Source: Candidatus Sysuiplasma superficiale (GTDB lineage: Archaea; Thermoplasmatota; Thermoplasmata; Sysuiplasmatales; Sysuiplasmataceae). Taken from it: 61,313 bases of DNA. The notes under the pieces were generated by a model. The model saw nothing but the letters and a program-made list of their open reading frames with translations, made no database searches and had not been told where the DNA came from. This document shows positions 53,945-61,313 of this stretch, in pieces. The stretch is from assembly GCA_019720975.1 (NCBI GenBank), contig JAGVSJ010000011.1, forward strand, positions 1 to 61,313. Direction: 5' to 3'. The stretch's first letter is position 1; each line of letters opens with the position of its first letter. The position numbers and the translations under genes were made by a program.

Positions 53945-53985
53945 GGCTGCTGAATTCTCGGCAGCCAAAACCATTTCAGTTTTTT
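53945..53985 (+). terminator. ssb terminator hairpin with T-run
   Basis: GGCTGC/GCAGCC arms at about 53945-53965 are followed by a TTTTTT run near 53979, 24 bases after the ssb stop. Confidence 0.5.
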
Positions 53986-54192
53986 CATAGGGGTCAACAC
54001 CCCGTATTTTTCAATGCGATGTGATCCTGATTTATGAATTTGTGATGCACAGTTCATGTTCAAACAGTTCAGCGAAATCCGTGACATCCTCTCTGGAATT
54101 GTGCCCTCTGCCACGTCTTCCAGGCGAACAGGTTGCACCCGCCCGTACAGGCAATTTAGATTAAATATCTGCACCGATTACCTCCAGAACGC

Positions 54193-54281
54193 GCCGCAGT
54201 AACTCAGCCTGGGAGAGTGTGAGACTGAAGTGTTTTCACACGGACATCTCAAAGTCGCCGGTTCAAATCCGGTCTGCGGCA
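54193..54281 (+). tRNA. tRNA-Phe (GAA) with a 15-base intron
   Basis: Full cloverleaf. Acceptor GCCGCAG/CTGCGGC with discriminator A54281. D arm ACTC/GAGT. Anticodon stem TGAGA/TCTCA with loop CTGAAG...A, anticodon GAA at 54227-54229. T arm GCCGG/CCGGT with TTCAAAT. The intron TGTTTTCACACGGAC at 54231-54245 sits at the canonical 37/38 site and can be cut by the archaeal splicing endonuclease. CCA is not encoded. A TATA-like TTAAATAT about 25-30 bases upstream and TTTCTTCTC downstream frame it. Confidence 0.95.
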
Positions 54282-54298
54282 TCCGGCCATTTCTTCTC

Positions 54299-55135
54299 TC
54301 ACTCCACGTCAAACACTCTGCTGCCGATACCGCTTCCACGCGGCAATTGCCTGTCGAAGAGGTAGTAGCTTCGTCCGCCGGATGAGGTGAATGATACCGC
54401 CGTGTAACCCCTTCTGAACAGTGTTCGGAAGACCTTCCTTGTCTTCAGTCTCCATTCGATAGCACTCTCAAGGCTGGTGCCCTTGATGCTCACATAATCA
54501 AAAGGTATCTCCACGGTCAGCCTGTCTCCGTGAGGGATGCGGATATCCTCTATCTTCCTGAACCCCGCCGGTGTCTCGGAGGTTATAACTGCACCGGGAT
54601 ACTCCTCAGGATTGAATGAATCCGCCCTTCTCTCCCTTGCAGTCCACCACTCGGCAATGAATCTGTCCGTCTCCACACCGTAATTGAGTCTGTCTGTCAT
54701 TGTACCGTAGAAGTTAACGAGATATGTCCTGCTTATGGCTCCAAGCTTCCTTATGTTGAAGCTGCCGTTAAGGCTCATGAGCGGATCAAATGTCCACGCT
54801 ACAAGTTCATATCCCTGTCTGGCCGCCCATTCTCTCTGTCTCAGCTTAAGCCTGTATCCTATACCGGAGTATTTCCTCTGCTCACTCACTCCGGTCATGT
54901 GCGAGTAAAGGTAATACCTGTTCCCTCTCCTCCCTATGACACCGAACAGAAAACCGATGAGCTCATCTTTCTCATATGCACCCAGGACAAGCCCTCCGTG
55001 AAACCGTATTGCATTGAGAAGGTCGCTGATGAATGATTCAGGTTTTTCCATTCCCCACGCACTGCGTGCCACTCTGAATATTTCCTTCACACGATCCGGT
55101 TCCCTTATTTCCCTGATGTATGTCAAATTCCACAC
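54299..55135 (-). CDS. GNAT-superfamily acetyltransferase-like protein (COG3375 type)
   Basis: A 278-residue protein. The N-terminal half is a GNAT fold: LVLGAYEKDELIGFLFGVIG and the acetyl-CoA loop region QRKYSGIGYRLKLRQREWA, followed by VAWTFDPLMSLNGSFNIRKL. The C-terminal ~110 residues (IPHGDRLTVEIPFDY) form a second, partly degenerate half. This matches predicted GNAT proteins found widely in archaea and bacteria. Substrate is unknown. It lies downstream of the M20 gene on the same strand, 43 bases apart. Confidence 0.8.
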   Translation of the reverse strand: MWNLTYIREIREPDRVKEIFRVARSAWGMEKPESFISDLLNAIRFHGGLVLGAYEKDELIGFLFGVIGRRGNRYYLYSHMTGVSEQRKYSGIGYRLKLRQREWAARQGYELVAWTFDPLMSLNGSFNIRKLGAISRTYLVNFYGTMTDRLNYGVETDRFIAEWWTARERRADSFNPEEYPGAVITSETPAGFRKIEDIRIPHGDRLTVEIPFDYVSIKGTSLESAIEWRLKTRKVFRTLFRRGYTAVSFTSSGGRSYYLFDRQLPRGSGIGSRVFDVE

Positions 55136-55178
55136 CTGCAGTCCTCTTCCCGCGTCGGGATTGTATGTGCTCTATTTT

Positions 55179-56324
55179 CTACGCGAACTCCTCTGCCACA
55201 AGCACTTCGAGCATTATGCCATAATATATGGCTTCCTCATCAAGCCTGAATTTCGAACTGTGCTTCGAGGCGCGTGTTGCCTCGTCCTTCCCGGTTCCAA
55301 GGAAGGCAAATGCTCCCTTTGCCTTCTGAAGATAGTAGGCAAAGTCCTCGCTGCCCATTGTGGGATTGCACGGAACGCTTTTCATGAACGTGTCTGCTAC
55401 CGTCCTGCATTTCCCCGCAAATTCGGCATCGTTTATGACGGCCGGGCCGCTGTTTATCCAGTCGATTTTCACGTCGAGACCGAAAGTCCTTCCAGTAGAA
55501 TCGCATATGTCCGTCATCCCCTTCACAAGTCTTCCCTTGACATCCGCGTCAAAGGTGCGCATCGTTCCCTTCATCTGCACCTCGGCGGGTATCACGTTGT
55601 GCGCATTTCCCCCTCTCAGCTCCCCGAACGATATCACTGCGCTGCTGAGAGGATCAACCCTTCTTGAGACAAGCCAGTTGAACTGCGTTATGATGGAAGA
55701 GGAAGCAAGTATTGTGTCAGGAGTAAGATGAGGATATGCACCATGCCCCCCCTTCCCCTTCACTGTTATTGAAAATTCGTCAGGCGCAGACATTGCAGGT
55801 CCGTCAAGTATTGCCACGGTTCCCGTGTCGAGCGAAGGCCACACATGAAGTCCGAATACTCTTTCCACTCCGTCAAGGGCTCCCGCCCCAATCATCATCT
55901 TCGCCCCCTTCCCAACCTCCTCCGCCGGCTGAAACAGGAGACGCACATCCGCCTTCCCCCTCTGATTGAGCACAATGCCGGCACCCGCGAGAATTGATGA
56001 GTGCGCATCATGCCCGCACGCGTGCATAACTCCCCTGACCTCACTTGCAAACGCCTCTCCCGATGCCTCATCCACAGGAAGTGCATCCATGTCTGCCCTG
56101 ATGGCCATTCGTGGCTTGCTTCCGATATCACATACAACCGAGGGAAAATCATAGCTGCCGGCTGAAAGTCCGTGCTTCCTGAGGAACATGGAAATCTCGG
56201 ATGCTGTTCCATGCTCGTTGAGCGACAGTTCTGGATGGGAATGCAGCTTTCTCCTCAGTTCTATGCATTCAGGTACGATTGCCAGGACCTGTCTTTCAAG
56301 CTCCCTTAGATTCTCCTTCTCCAT
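55179..56324 (-). CDS. M20D-family amidohydrolase (N-acyl-amino-acid/hippurate hydrolase type)
   Basis: A 381-residue dimetal amidohydrolase. Metal/catalytic motifs are ADMDALPV (~77-84), HACGHDAH at 101-108, and FQPAEEVGKGA with Glu135/Glu136. LHVWPSLDTG and a C-terminal MGSEDFAYYL are typical of M20D (bridging Cys103 and the last His/Glu). It cleaves N-acyl groups from amino acids or small peptides. The nearby secreted protease makes amino-acid scavenging plausible but unproven. Follows the SufR-like gene by 30 bases. Confidence 0.92.
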   Translation of the reverse strand: MEKENLRELERQVLAIVPECIELRRKLHSHPELSLNEHGTASEISMFLRKHGLSAGSYDFPSVVCDIGSKPRMAIRADMDALPVDEASGEAFASEVRGVMHACGHDAHSSILAGAGIVLNQRGKADVRLLFQPAEEVGKGAKMMIGAGALDGVERVFGLHVWPSLDTGTVAILDGPAMSAPDEFSITVKGKGGHGAYPHLTPDTILASSSIITQFNWLVSRRVDPLSSAVISFGELRGGNAHNVIPAEVQMKGTMRTFDADVKGRLVKGMTDICDSTGRTFGLDVKIDWINSGPAVINDAEFAGKCRTVADTFMKSVPCNPTMGSEDFAYYLQKAKGAFAFLGTGKDEATRASKHSSKFRLDEEAIYYGIMLEVLVAEEFA

Positions 56325-56354
56325 GGTAAGACCGGATACAATGAACTGTATTTA

Positions 56355-57047
56355 TCAGCATCCGGGTTCCTTAGGCCTTATCACATATCTGCACATATGC
56401 TGGCCATCAACAATCCAGTGGGTCCTTTCAACCCGGTCACCGAGAAGCGATCTGAAGAGCTCGAGTTCCTTCGAGCAGGCCGCACCGTACCTTGACGCTA
56501 CCTGCATCAGCGGGCAGTTGTGTTCTGCCAGTATTGCAGTCCCGTCAGGAAGTCTTTCGGCCTCTGCCAGAAATCCTTCCTCCTCGCGGATCCTGGCAAG
56601 CTCCCTTACCTTCTCCTCGGAAGAAAGGTTTGCGAGCCTTGCCGAATAACGTGCCATAAGTTCTGACTTTCTCCTCTCGAAGAATTCATTAATCCCGTCC
56701 CTTCCTGTCTTCTCCTCAATGAAAGACAGGGCTGAAAGTGCGATGTATGGATAGGATGTCGGGAACAGGTAGTGGGCGTTCGGCGTGAGAGAATACCTGT
56801 ATTCGGGCCTTCCGACACCGGCCCTGAGAACTCTCTTCTGGACCAGCCTGTCCCTCTCCAGGTTGGACAGGTGTTTGCTCACTGCCATTTTGCTTATTCC
56901 GAGAGCTGACGCTATTGTCTTCATGCTGGTCTCGCCGTTCTGCTTGACAATGGCGATTATGGCATTACGTGTGGAATGGCTTGCCTTGTCCATTATGTCT
57001 GTCTGAACGAGTTCATCATCAGGCTCGTAATGCCTCCTGGCAGTCAT
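56355..57047 (-). CDS. SufR-like winged-helix regulator with C-terminal Cys motif
   Basis: A 230-residue regulator. The HTH is at ~25-85 (TIASALGISKMAVSKHLSNL, then GRPEYRYSLT). The C-terminal effector half contains ILAEHNCPLMQVA, Cys191 and HMCRYVI: Cys178-x12-Cys191-x27-Cys219. This layout matches the iron-sulfur-binding region of SufR repressors, although one Cys of the usual set is missing (a Cys230 lies at the end). It may sense Fe-S or oxidative state and could control the adjacent M20 gene. It has its own promoter, with TATA CTTATAAAA on the minus strand near 57093. Confidence 0.85.
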   Translation of the reverse strand: MTARRHYEPDDELVQTDIMDKASHSTRNAIIAIVKQNGETSMKTIASALGISKMAVSKHLSNLERDRLVQKRVLRAGVGRPEYRYSLTPNAHYLFPTSYPYIALSALSFIEEKTGRDGINEFFERRKSELMARYSARLANLSSEEKVRELARIREEEGFLAEAERLPDGTAILAEHNCPLMQVASRYGAACSKELELFRSLLGDRVERTHWIVDGQHMCRYVIRPKEPGC

Positions 57048-57143
57048 GTGTGTTATTCTCCTGTTCAGTTTGCCTTCTCTCTACCTGATCTTTTATAAGC
57101 TTAATAGTTTAACTATTTTCTAAAAGCAATCTTCTCTTCTCCC

Positions 57144-58049
57144 TCATATAAAGTATCCTACAATAAAGCTTGCCAGTGGTGCCAGTACCCAGCCGACGAC
57201 TATGATTGCAAACGGCTTCATCGATATACAGCGCTGCCTGTATGAGAGTCCCGAGCCGAAGAGCCCGGCAGAAAGTGTCTGGGTATTTGAGAGCGGCAGT
57301 CCGAAAAGGGTGGCAATTTCCACCAGAACCACGGAGTTGGCGAGCGTCACAAGTGCGTTTGAGTATCGCAGCGAAAATAGCTCGTGTCCCACCCTCTTAA
57401 GTTCCCTTGAGCTCAGGAGGAAGCATCCAGCTATGATTCCGATAGTAGCAATGAATATGTTTGTCGTGTTAAATCCCGCAACGGAAACCATCAGGGCAAC
57501 CGTGTTCGCTCCCAGAACGTAGGCGGCGAGAAATGAAACAACGATAAGCAAGATCTTGTATACTGATACCCTGTGCCAGACGTTTCTCGGCGTCGAGCGA
57601 TTGAGCAGTTTTGTTGCAACATAGGCCGAGCATATCGCTATCAGCGGAGCAGCAATCCACATGATGGCTATCCTGTCGAAATAGTGAACGTCTATTGCCT
57701 GATGGTTCGCTACCGATATTCCAGTGATGAGGCCAACGAGCGACATTGTCAGAGAGAGCGGTGCCTTCAGAACGTGCCCTATCATGAAAACTATAACAGT
57801 GACGAGCAGCGCCTCGGTTATTATTGTTGATGAAGTTACGGGTAGAAGCTTGGTTGCAGCATCTGCAAGATAGTGCCCCTGCAGTATGAGGCCGGAAATA
57901 TAACCCGCCACACCAAGTATTATCCCTGTTCTTCTCCTCAGAATACCGGCACCTATCACCGTTCCGACACAGGCGCTCAGGTTGTTTCCGGAGACAAGTG
58001 CAACTGCAGCGAGCAGCGCAGCGCCCGCCAGGATGAGGAGCGTGAGCAT
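57144..58049 (-). CDS. pit: PiT-family inorganic phosphate transporter
   Basis: An integral membrane transporter of about 301 residues with about ten hydrophobic segments and the PiT inverted repeat. First half GNNLSACVGTVIGAGIL, second half GLPLSNTQTLSAGLFGSGL. It imports phosphate with H+ or Na+. ATG 58049 is preferred over the earlier in-frame ATG at 58103, since it shares one base with the stop of the DUF47 gene (TGATG), indicating coupling, and skips a polar, non-conserved extension. Confidence 0.9.
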   Translation of the reverse strand: MLTLLILAGAALLAAVALVSGNNLSACVGTVIGAGILRRRTGIILGVAGYISGLILQGHYLADAATKLLPVTSSTIITEALLVTVIVFMIGHVLKAPLSLTMSLVGLITGISVANHQAIDVHYFDRIAIMWIAAPLIAICSAYVATKLLNRSTPRNVWHRVSVYKILLIVVSFLAAYVLGANTVALMVSVAGFNTTNIFIATIGIIAGCFLLSSRELKRVGHELFSLRYSNALVTLANSVVLVEIATLFGLPLSNTQTLSAGLFGSGLSYRQRCISMKPFAIIVVGWVLAPLASFIVGYFI

Positions 58050-58726
58050 CACTTCGAAATGGAGGTTGCTATCGCAAGCACCAGGTCGGAGACGTCCTCG
58101 CATCCGTCAAGTATGTCATCGGCCTTGTGCACCATGTCGCTTATGTGATTGAACTCAAGGAAGTGCATCTCCGTAGCAAGGCCGTAAAGCCTGTCAAACG
58201 CACTGTCCTTGATGTTGTCACCCTCTTCCTCGAGGCCCTCAATTTTGATCCTTGCCCTGTTCATCTCAGCAATATCTCCTGTGGTCAGCATACCGTACAG
58301 GAGATCCATCGCGTTCTCAGCCAGTTTAAGCATCGAGAGTATCATCTGGTTAAAGGATGAGACCTCAGGCATCTTCTCGCGCTGAAATTTTACCATCCTG
58401 AAGCGATTCATCTCCCTGCTCATGTAATAGAAATCATCCATGACACTGTCTGCCATTTCAACGCATTCGAGAAGGTTGTCTATTATGTTTGAACTTATTG
58501 CGCCATTTGTAATGTTGTTCTTTATCCGGAAGCTGAGTTCATCCGACTTCTTCTCAAGAAGCCTTATCTCTTCATTCTTCTCCTGGATGCTGTCCCCTGT
58601 CGGATTCAGGAACATCGATGTGATGACATTGTTGGCCCTTCTCGCAGTGTCAATTATCTCTGCGACTTCCCCAAACACCTTTCTTTCGCCTATGACCATC
58701 ATATTCCTGAGATCGCGAAGATTCAT
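58049..58726 (-). CDS. DUF47/PhoU-like phosphate transport regulator
   Basis: A 225-residue, all-helical PhoU-like protein from ATG 58726, with GGTGA about 8 bases upstream. ARRANNVITSMFLNPTG, LEKKSDELSFRIKNNI, LLECVEMADSVMDDFYYM and FNHISDMVHKADDILDGCED are characteristic DUF47 helices with conserved acidic metal-binding residues. DUF47 proteins pair with PiT transporters, as here, where the stop and the next start share a base. TATA GTTTATAAG at 58789-58797 on the minus strand. Confidence 0.9.
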   Translation of the reverse strand: MNLRDLRNMMVIGERKVFGEVAEIIDTARRANNVITSMFLNPTGDSIQEKNEEIRLLEKKSDELSFRIKNNITNGAISSNIIDNLLECVEMADSVMDDFYYMSREMNRFRMVKFQREKMPEVSSFNQMILSMLKLAENAMDLLYGMLTTGDIAEMNRARIKIEGLEEEGDNIKDSAFDRLYGLATEMHFLEFNHISDMVHKADDILDGCEDVSDLVLAIATSISK

Positions 58727-58788
58727 ACTTTCACCTGATACAGTTTCAGTACAACGCACCTGAAGGTAGCGGATTTAACACGATAACG

Positions 58789-58797
58789 CTTATAAAC
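58789..58797 (-). promoter_or_regulatory. TATA box of the DUF47-pit operon
   Basis: GTTTATAAG on the minus strand; predicted start near 58767, a leader of about 40 bases with GGTGA before ATG 58726. Confidence 0.5.
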
Positions 58798-58909
58798 TCA
58801 ACTGTCAGGCGCGAACAAACGCTCCTTGTCTGATTTTCCAGTTCTCCCCAGCGCTAATGGCCAGTCCGGTCAATCAAGAGTATCAAATTATGAAATTCTT
58901 GTAATGATG

Positions 58910-58917
58910 CTTTATAA
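58910..58917 (+). promoter_or_regulatory. TATA box of the pilin-type protein gene
   Basis: CTTTATAA; start near 58938, 20-29 bases before the ATG at 58958 or 58967. Confidence 0.55.
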
Positions 58918-58957
58918 GCACTCCTGCTCGTAGTCTCATGCATCACGATCAGACCGG

Positions 58958-60664
58958 ATGGTATCAATGATCAAGTCGAAGAAGAGTATGCCGCTCAGGA
59001 AGAGGAAGGATTCTGGGGTCTCGGAAATACTGGGGGACATGATGATACTGGGAATAACGGTAACTCTGTTTTCGACGATATTCCTCTATGTAAATGCATT
59101 CCCCACACCCAACGCCCAGACATTTGCGAACTTCAGCGCAAGTCTTACAGACAACAATACGCAGCTCGTAATAACACATGAGGGCGGCCAACCCCTCTCC
59201 TCATCGCTTACATCTGTTGTTGTTCAGATAAATCAGAGCACGAGTGTTTATACTCTGAATGACGGACTCTATCTCACTGGATTGAATACCACAACAACAT
59301 GGAAACTTCCCCGGTGGAGCACCGACCAGACATGGGCTATCAATCTTACGGGCATCTCTGCCTCCAGCGTTGTTGGAGTGTCCATCATCGATAAGGCGAA
59401 CAATTTTCTTGTATGGAGCACTGTGCTCAACGGAAGATCAGTAAACTTGAAGCCTCTCATACAGTACGCTTATGTAAGTCCGAATCCGATTTCTCCGGGT
59501 AACAGTATCATTGTTTATGCTGAACTGTATTCAATGCCAAAGAACCCGTCAAGTATCAACCTCACAGCAAATTTCAGCCTCGTGTCGAGCGCTAAAAATA
59601 GCAGTGTCAAAATGACCTACAATTCGACTTCGGGCGCATTTTCTTCCCCTCTTATAACTACGAGCAAGAAGAACCTGTCGATAGGCTTCTCCTATCCGAT
59701 AACGCTGACCCTCACCGGTCCTGGCAAATACAGCACTAATTATTCCCTCATGCTTGATGTTGAGCAGACAGGACCAACAATTGTCACTGCAAGCATCAAT
59801 CCGAATCCATCCTCTCCTGGGCAGCCGTTTAACATTACGGCATACGTCGTCGACAGCAATGCATCTGCATTCAATCCAGCCACTCACAAGGGAAGCATCA
59901 CTGTATCCCCTCAGGGTCCGGACTATATCACAAACATAACAAAAACCACTGAGATGAACTCCTCCCAGTATCAGGGTATATTCTTACTCTCTGGAAAAGT
60001 TAATGGCAGTGCCAATTTCACCTCCTTTGAAACGTTCAAAATAACCGCAACAGATGCCAACGGCAACAGTGCATTCTACATTGTGGAACTATTCTTGAAT
60101 TATTTCCTCAATCCAAACCAGTACTATCCTTCAAAGTATCTGGGTCCAACGAGCATGAGCTTTTCTGATTTCAGCTGGAACGTGTCAAATGAGCCAAATT
60201 CATATTCCCATGGATACAATATTTCAGCTTCAGACGTGAGTAGCCCTGGAATCTATTTTCATGTAACACTGGAAAATCATAATGCAAGTGACATTATTTA
60301 CATTGACGATCTAAGTAATCTCTATTTCCTCTTCAATGACATAGCACAGAATCTGAAAGAGTATTCGGCTATGTCTTTCATTGAAAATAACACTACTTAC
60401 TCCACTTTGTCTACATCTTCTGCGATTCCTCTGTATGCTAACCAGTCAAAAAACGTGACATTCGGTATAGCTTCTGCTACGGCACCGCCGTCTGGTCACG
60501 GTCCATTTCAAGGCATCGGGAACGGTCAGGGGAAGTATGTCCCAACTTCACAATCAATAAGTTTTGATTTCATCCTACTGTTCGGTTGGATATACAACAT
60601 AAACACCCATACCACCACCCCGTACGCGCAGACTTTGCCCTTTGACGCGATTTACTGGTACTAA
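58958..60664 (+). CDS. large secreted protein with archaeal type IV pilin N-terminus
   Basis: A 568-residue protein. Basic leader (MPLRKRKDSG), then VSEILGDMMILGITVTLFST within one membrane helix (~23-48), the archaeal pilin-N (class III signal) pattern cleaved before the helix by a PibD-type peptidase. The rest is a Ser/Thr/Asn-rich, beta-strand ectodomain with Ig-like segments (YAYVSPNPISPGNSIIVYAE, ASINPNPSSPGQPFNITAYV repeats). It could be a surface or adhesive pseudopilin. No pilus ATPase is in the window. ATG 58967 is an alternative start. Confidence 0.8.
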   Translation: MVSMIKSKKSMPLRKRKDSGVSEILGDMMILGITVTLFSTIFLYVNAFPTPNAQTFANFSASLTDNNTQLVITHEGGQPLSSSLTSVVVQINQSTSVYTLNDGLYLTGLNTTTTWKLPRWSTDQTWAINLTGISASSVVGVSIIDKANNFLVWSTVLNGRSVNLKPLIQYAYVSPNPISPGNSIIVYAELYSMPKNPSSINLTANFSLVSSAKNSSVKMTYNSTSGAFSSPLITTSKKNLSIGFSYPITLTLTGPGKYSTNYSLMLDVEQTGPTIVTASINPNPSSPGQPFNITAYVVDSNASAFNPATHKGSITVSPQGPDYITNITKTTEMNSSQYQGIFLLSGKVNGSANFTSFETFKITATDANGNSAFYIVELFLNYFLNPNQYYPSKYLGPTSMSFSDFSWNVSNEPNSYSHGYNISASDVSSPGIYFHVTLENHNASDIIYIDDLSNLYFLFNDIAQNLKEYSAMSFIENNTTYSTLSTSSAIPLYANQSKNVTFGIASATAPPSGHGPFQGIGNGQGKYVPTSQSISFDFILLFGWIYNINTHTTTPYAQTLPFDAIYWY

Positions 60665-61154
60665 CCTCGATTCGCAGTCATTATGCAAGGACGAATGTGA
60701 CGGAACATATGCAAAGTCATTTTGAAATCGTTATTCAGGCTCTTACCATTGGGGAAACACACCCTGAGCTGCAATTATTCAATCATTTTCACATCATCCA
60801 GTTTCATGAAATTCAATCAAGGTACTTCCAATATACGCCGGTATCGTGCGGGCACCTATGCACAGCACCTCTGCCTAATATCATTCCGGTTTTGTCTACA
60901 GTTTTTTGATGAATCTATCTGCCAAGTAGATGTCGCGCCCACACTCTTTAGAGCAATGTCCAGGAACTTTTAAGGGCAAGTGCTACAAAATAGCAAGGCT
61001 CATTGGGCTATTTTCCGCTTACTATCGTCTACTATAAGGCAAAACCATTCTCCTTACAGGAATATACTGGTACTGATGGAGATCAGCGAAAATTACCGCA
61101 AGTCTGGATGAGCTCAACTATCAGTCCTAGACGTTTGTCGAAATCACAACCGTT
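60665..61154. other. 490-base region without recognised gene
   Basis: Frames here are short and overlap antisense to the ABM gene at the right end. There is no ribosome site or conserved segment. It is the gap between two convergent genes and looks like plain spacer or decayed sequence. Confidence 0.4.
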
Positions 61155-61313
61155 TCATCTATTGTATACACGGTGGTACGGTCTTGAAGCAAGAAGTTGC
61201 GGCCCTTCTGATTTCACTTCTGAGAACTCTCTTGACTTTATGAATTTCTCAAATGAATCCATATCCTTCCATTCGGAATAGATGAGGTAACTGTTTGGCC
61301 TGTCCACCCTTTT
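61155..61313 (-). CDS. antibiotic-biosynthesis-monooxygenase (ABM) domain protein, 3' part
   Basis: Partial frame running off the right edge; 52 codons plus stop. The residues NSYLIYSEWKDMDSFEKFIK, then a stretch ending LLASRPYHRVYN, match the C-terminal half of ABM-fold dimeric proteins (heme-degrading or quinol monooxygenase-like). Start and N-terminal half lie outside the window. Function within the family cannot be told. Confidence 0.7.
   Translation of the reverse strand, partial: KRVDRPNSYLIYSEWKDMDSFEKFIKSREFSEVKSEGPQLLASRPYHRVYNR

Noticed and set aside
53935-54174. 79-codon minus-strand frame upstream of the tRNA
   Set aside because: It overlaps the ssb terminator and the tRNA promoter and has no recognisable content.
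61003-61281. 92-codon plus-strand frame at the right end
   Set aside because: It runs antisense to the ABM gene, whose minus-strand frame matches a known fold.

Overview
The window is a stretch of euryarchaeal chromosome. The best fit is an acidophilic or moderately thermophilic member of the Thermoplasmata. Archaeal markers seen directly are TFB, Orc1/Cdc6, a VAT/Cdc48 double AAA ATPase, ribosomal protein L10e, type II GAPDH, archaeal-type ThrRS with the deacylase-like N-domain, split GMP synthase subunits, an intron-bearing tRNA-Phe, FtsZ with a PRC-barrel partner candidate, and TATA boxes about 25 bases before many starts. Acidophily is an inference from a large secreted S53 (sedolisin/kumamolisin) protease and a PNGase A-like protein. 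Rank below class cannot be fixed from this sequence.

Layout. 1-1170 is the 3' part of a 23S rRNA, cut by the window edge. 1375-6734 holds an HxlR regulator, a tiny Gly/Ala-rich membrane peptide, a CPA2 cation/proton antiporter, a coupled arfC/Mut7-C/DUF131 cluster and the GMP synthase amidotransferase. 6947-13779 holds a helical unknown, S-adenosylhomocysteine hydrolase plus a PfkB kinase (probably adenosine recycling), an orphan DNA methyltransferase, a stand-alone RAM-domain protein, GMP synthase ATP-pyrophosphatase and a degenerate HAD protein. 13906-20951 holds a giant GAF-repeat protein, Orc1/Cdc6, GcvT and AsnRS. 21210-24989 is an envelope block: membrane-anchored FKBP, two GT4 glycosyltransferases and a VTT/DedA-like membrane protein. 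25422-30387 holds ThpR, TFB, ThrRS and a THUMP-less ThiI-type enzyme.

30541-37629 is the most distinctive region: two large secreted proteins 6 bp apart, a PNGase A-like protein and a C-terminally anchored S53 protease. They look like an extracellular, acid-active glycoprotein-processing pair. 37956-47482 returns to core genes: FtsZ, a P-loop kinase, L10e, GAPDH+PGK, a PRTase, a PRC-barrel protein, a C39-like protein and Cdc48. 47982-58726 holds two small unknowns, divergent gmhA and UDP-sulfoquinovose synthase-like genes (probably S-layer or lipid glycan sugars), a KaiC-like coiled-coil ATPase, SSB, tRNA-Phe, a GNAT protein, an M20 amidohydrolase, a SufR-like regulator and a coupled PiT/DUF47 phosphate module. 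The end carries a large pilin-type secreted protein and a truncated ABM-domain gene.

Genes are compact, often coupled by 1-4 base overlaps, and many appear leaderless. No CRISPR array, transposase or integrase was seen. Two genes (ahcY and the P-loop kinase) lack a usable start in frame, and in both a single homopolymer base would restore a sensible N-terminus. A third (the VTT-like protein) has no canonical start at all.
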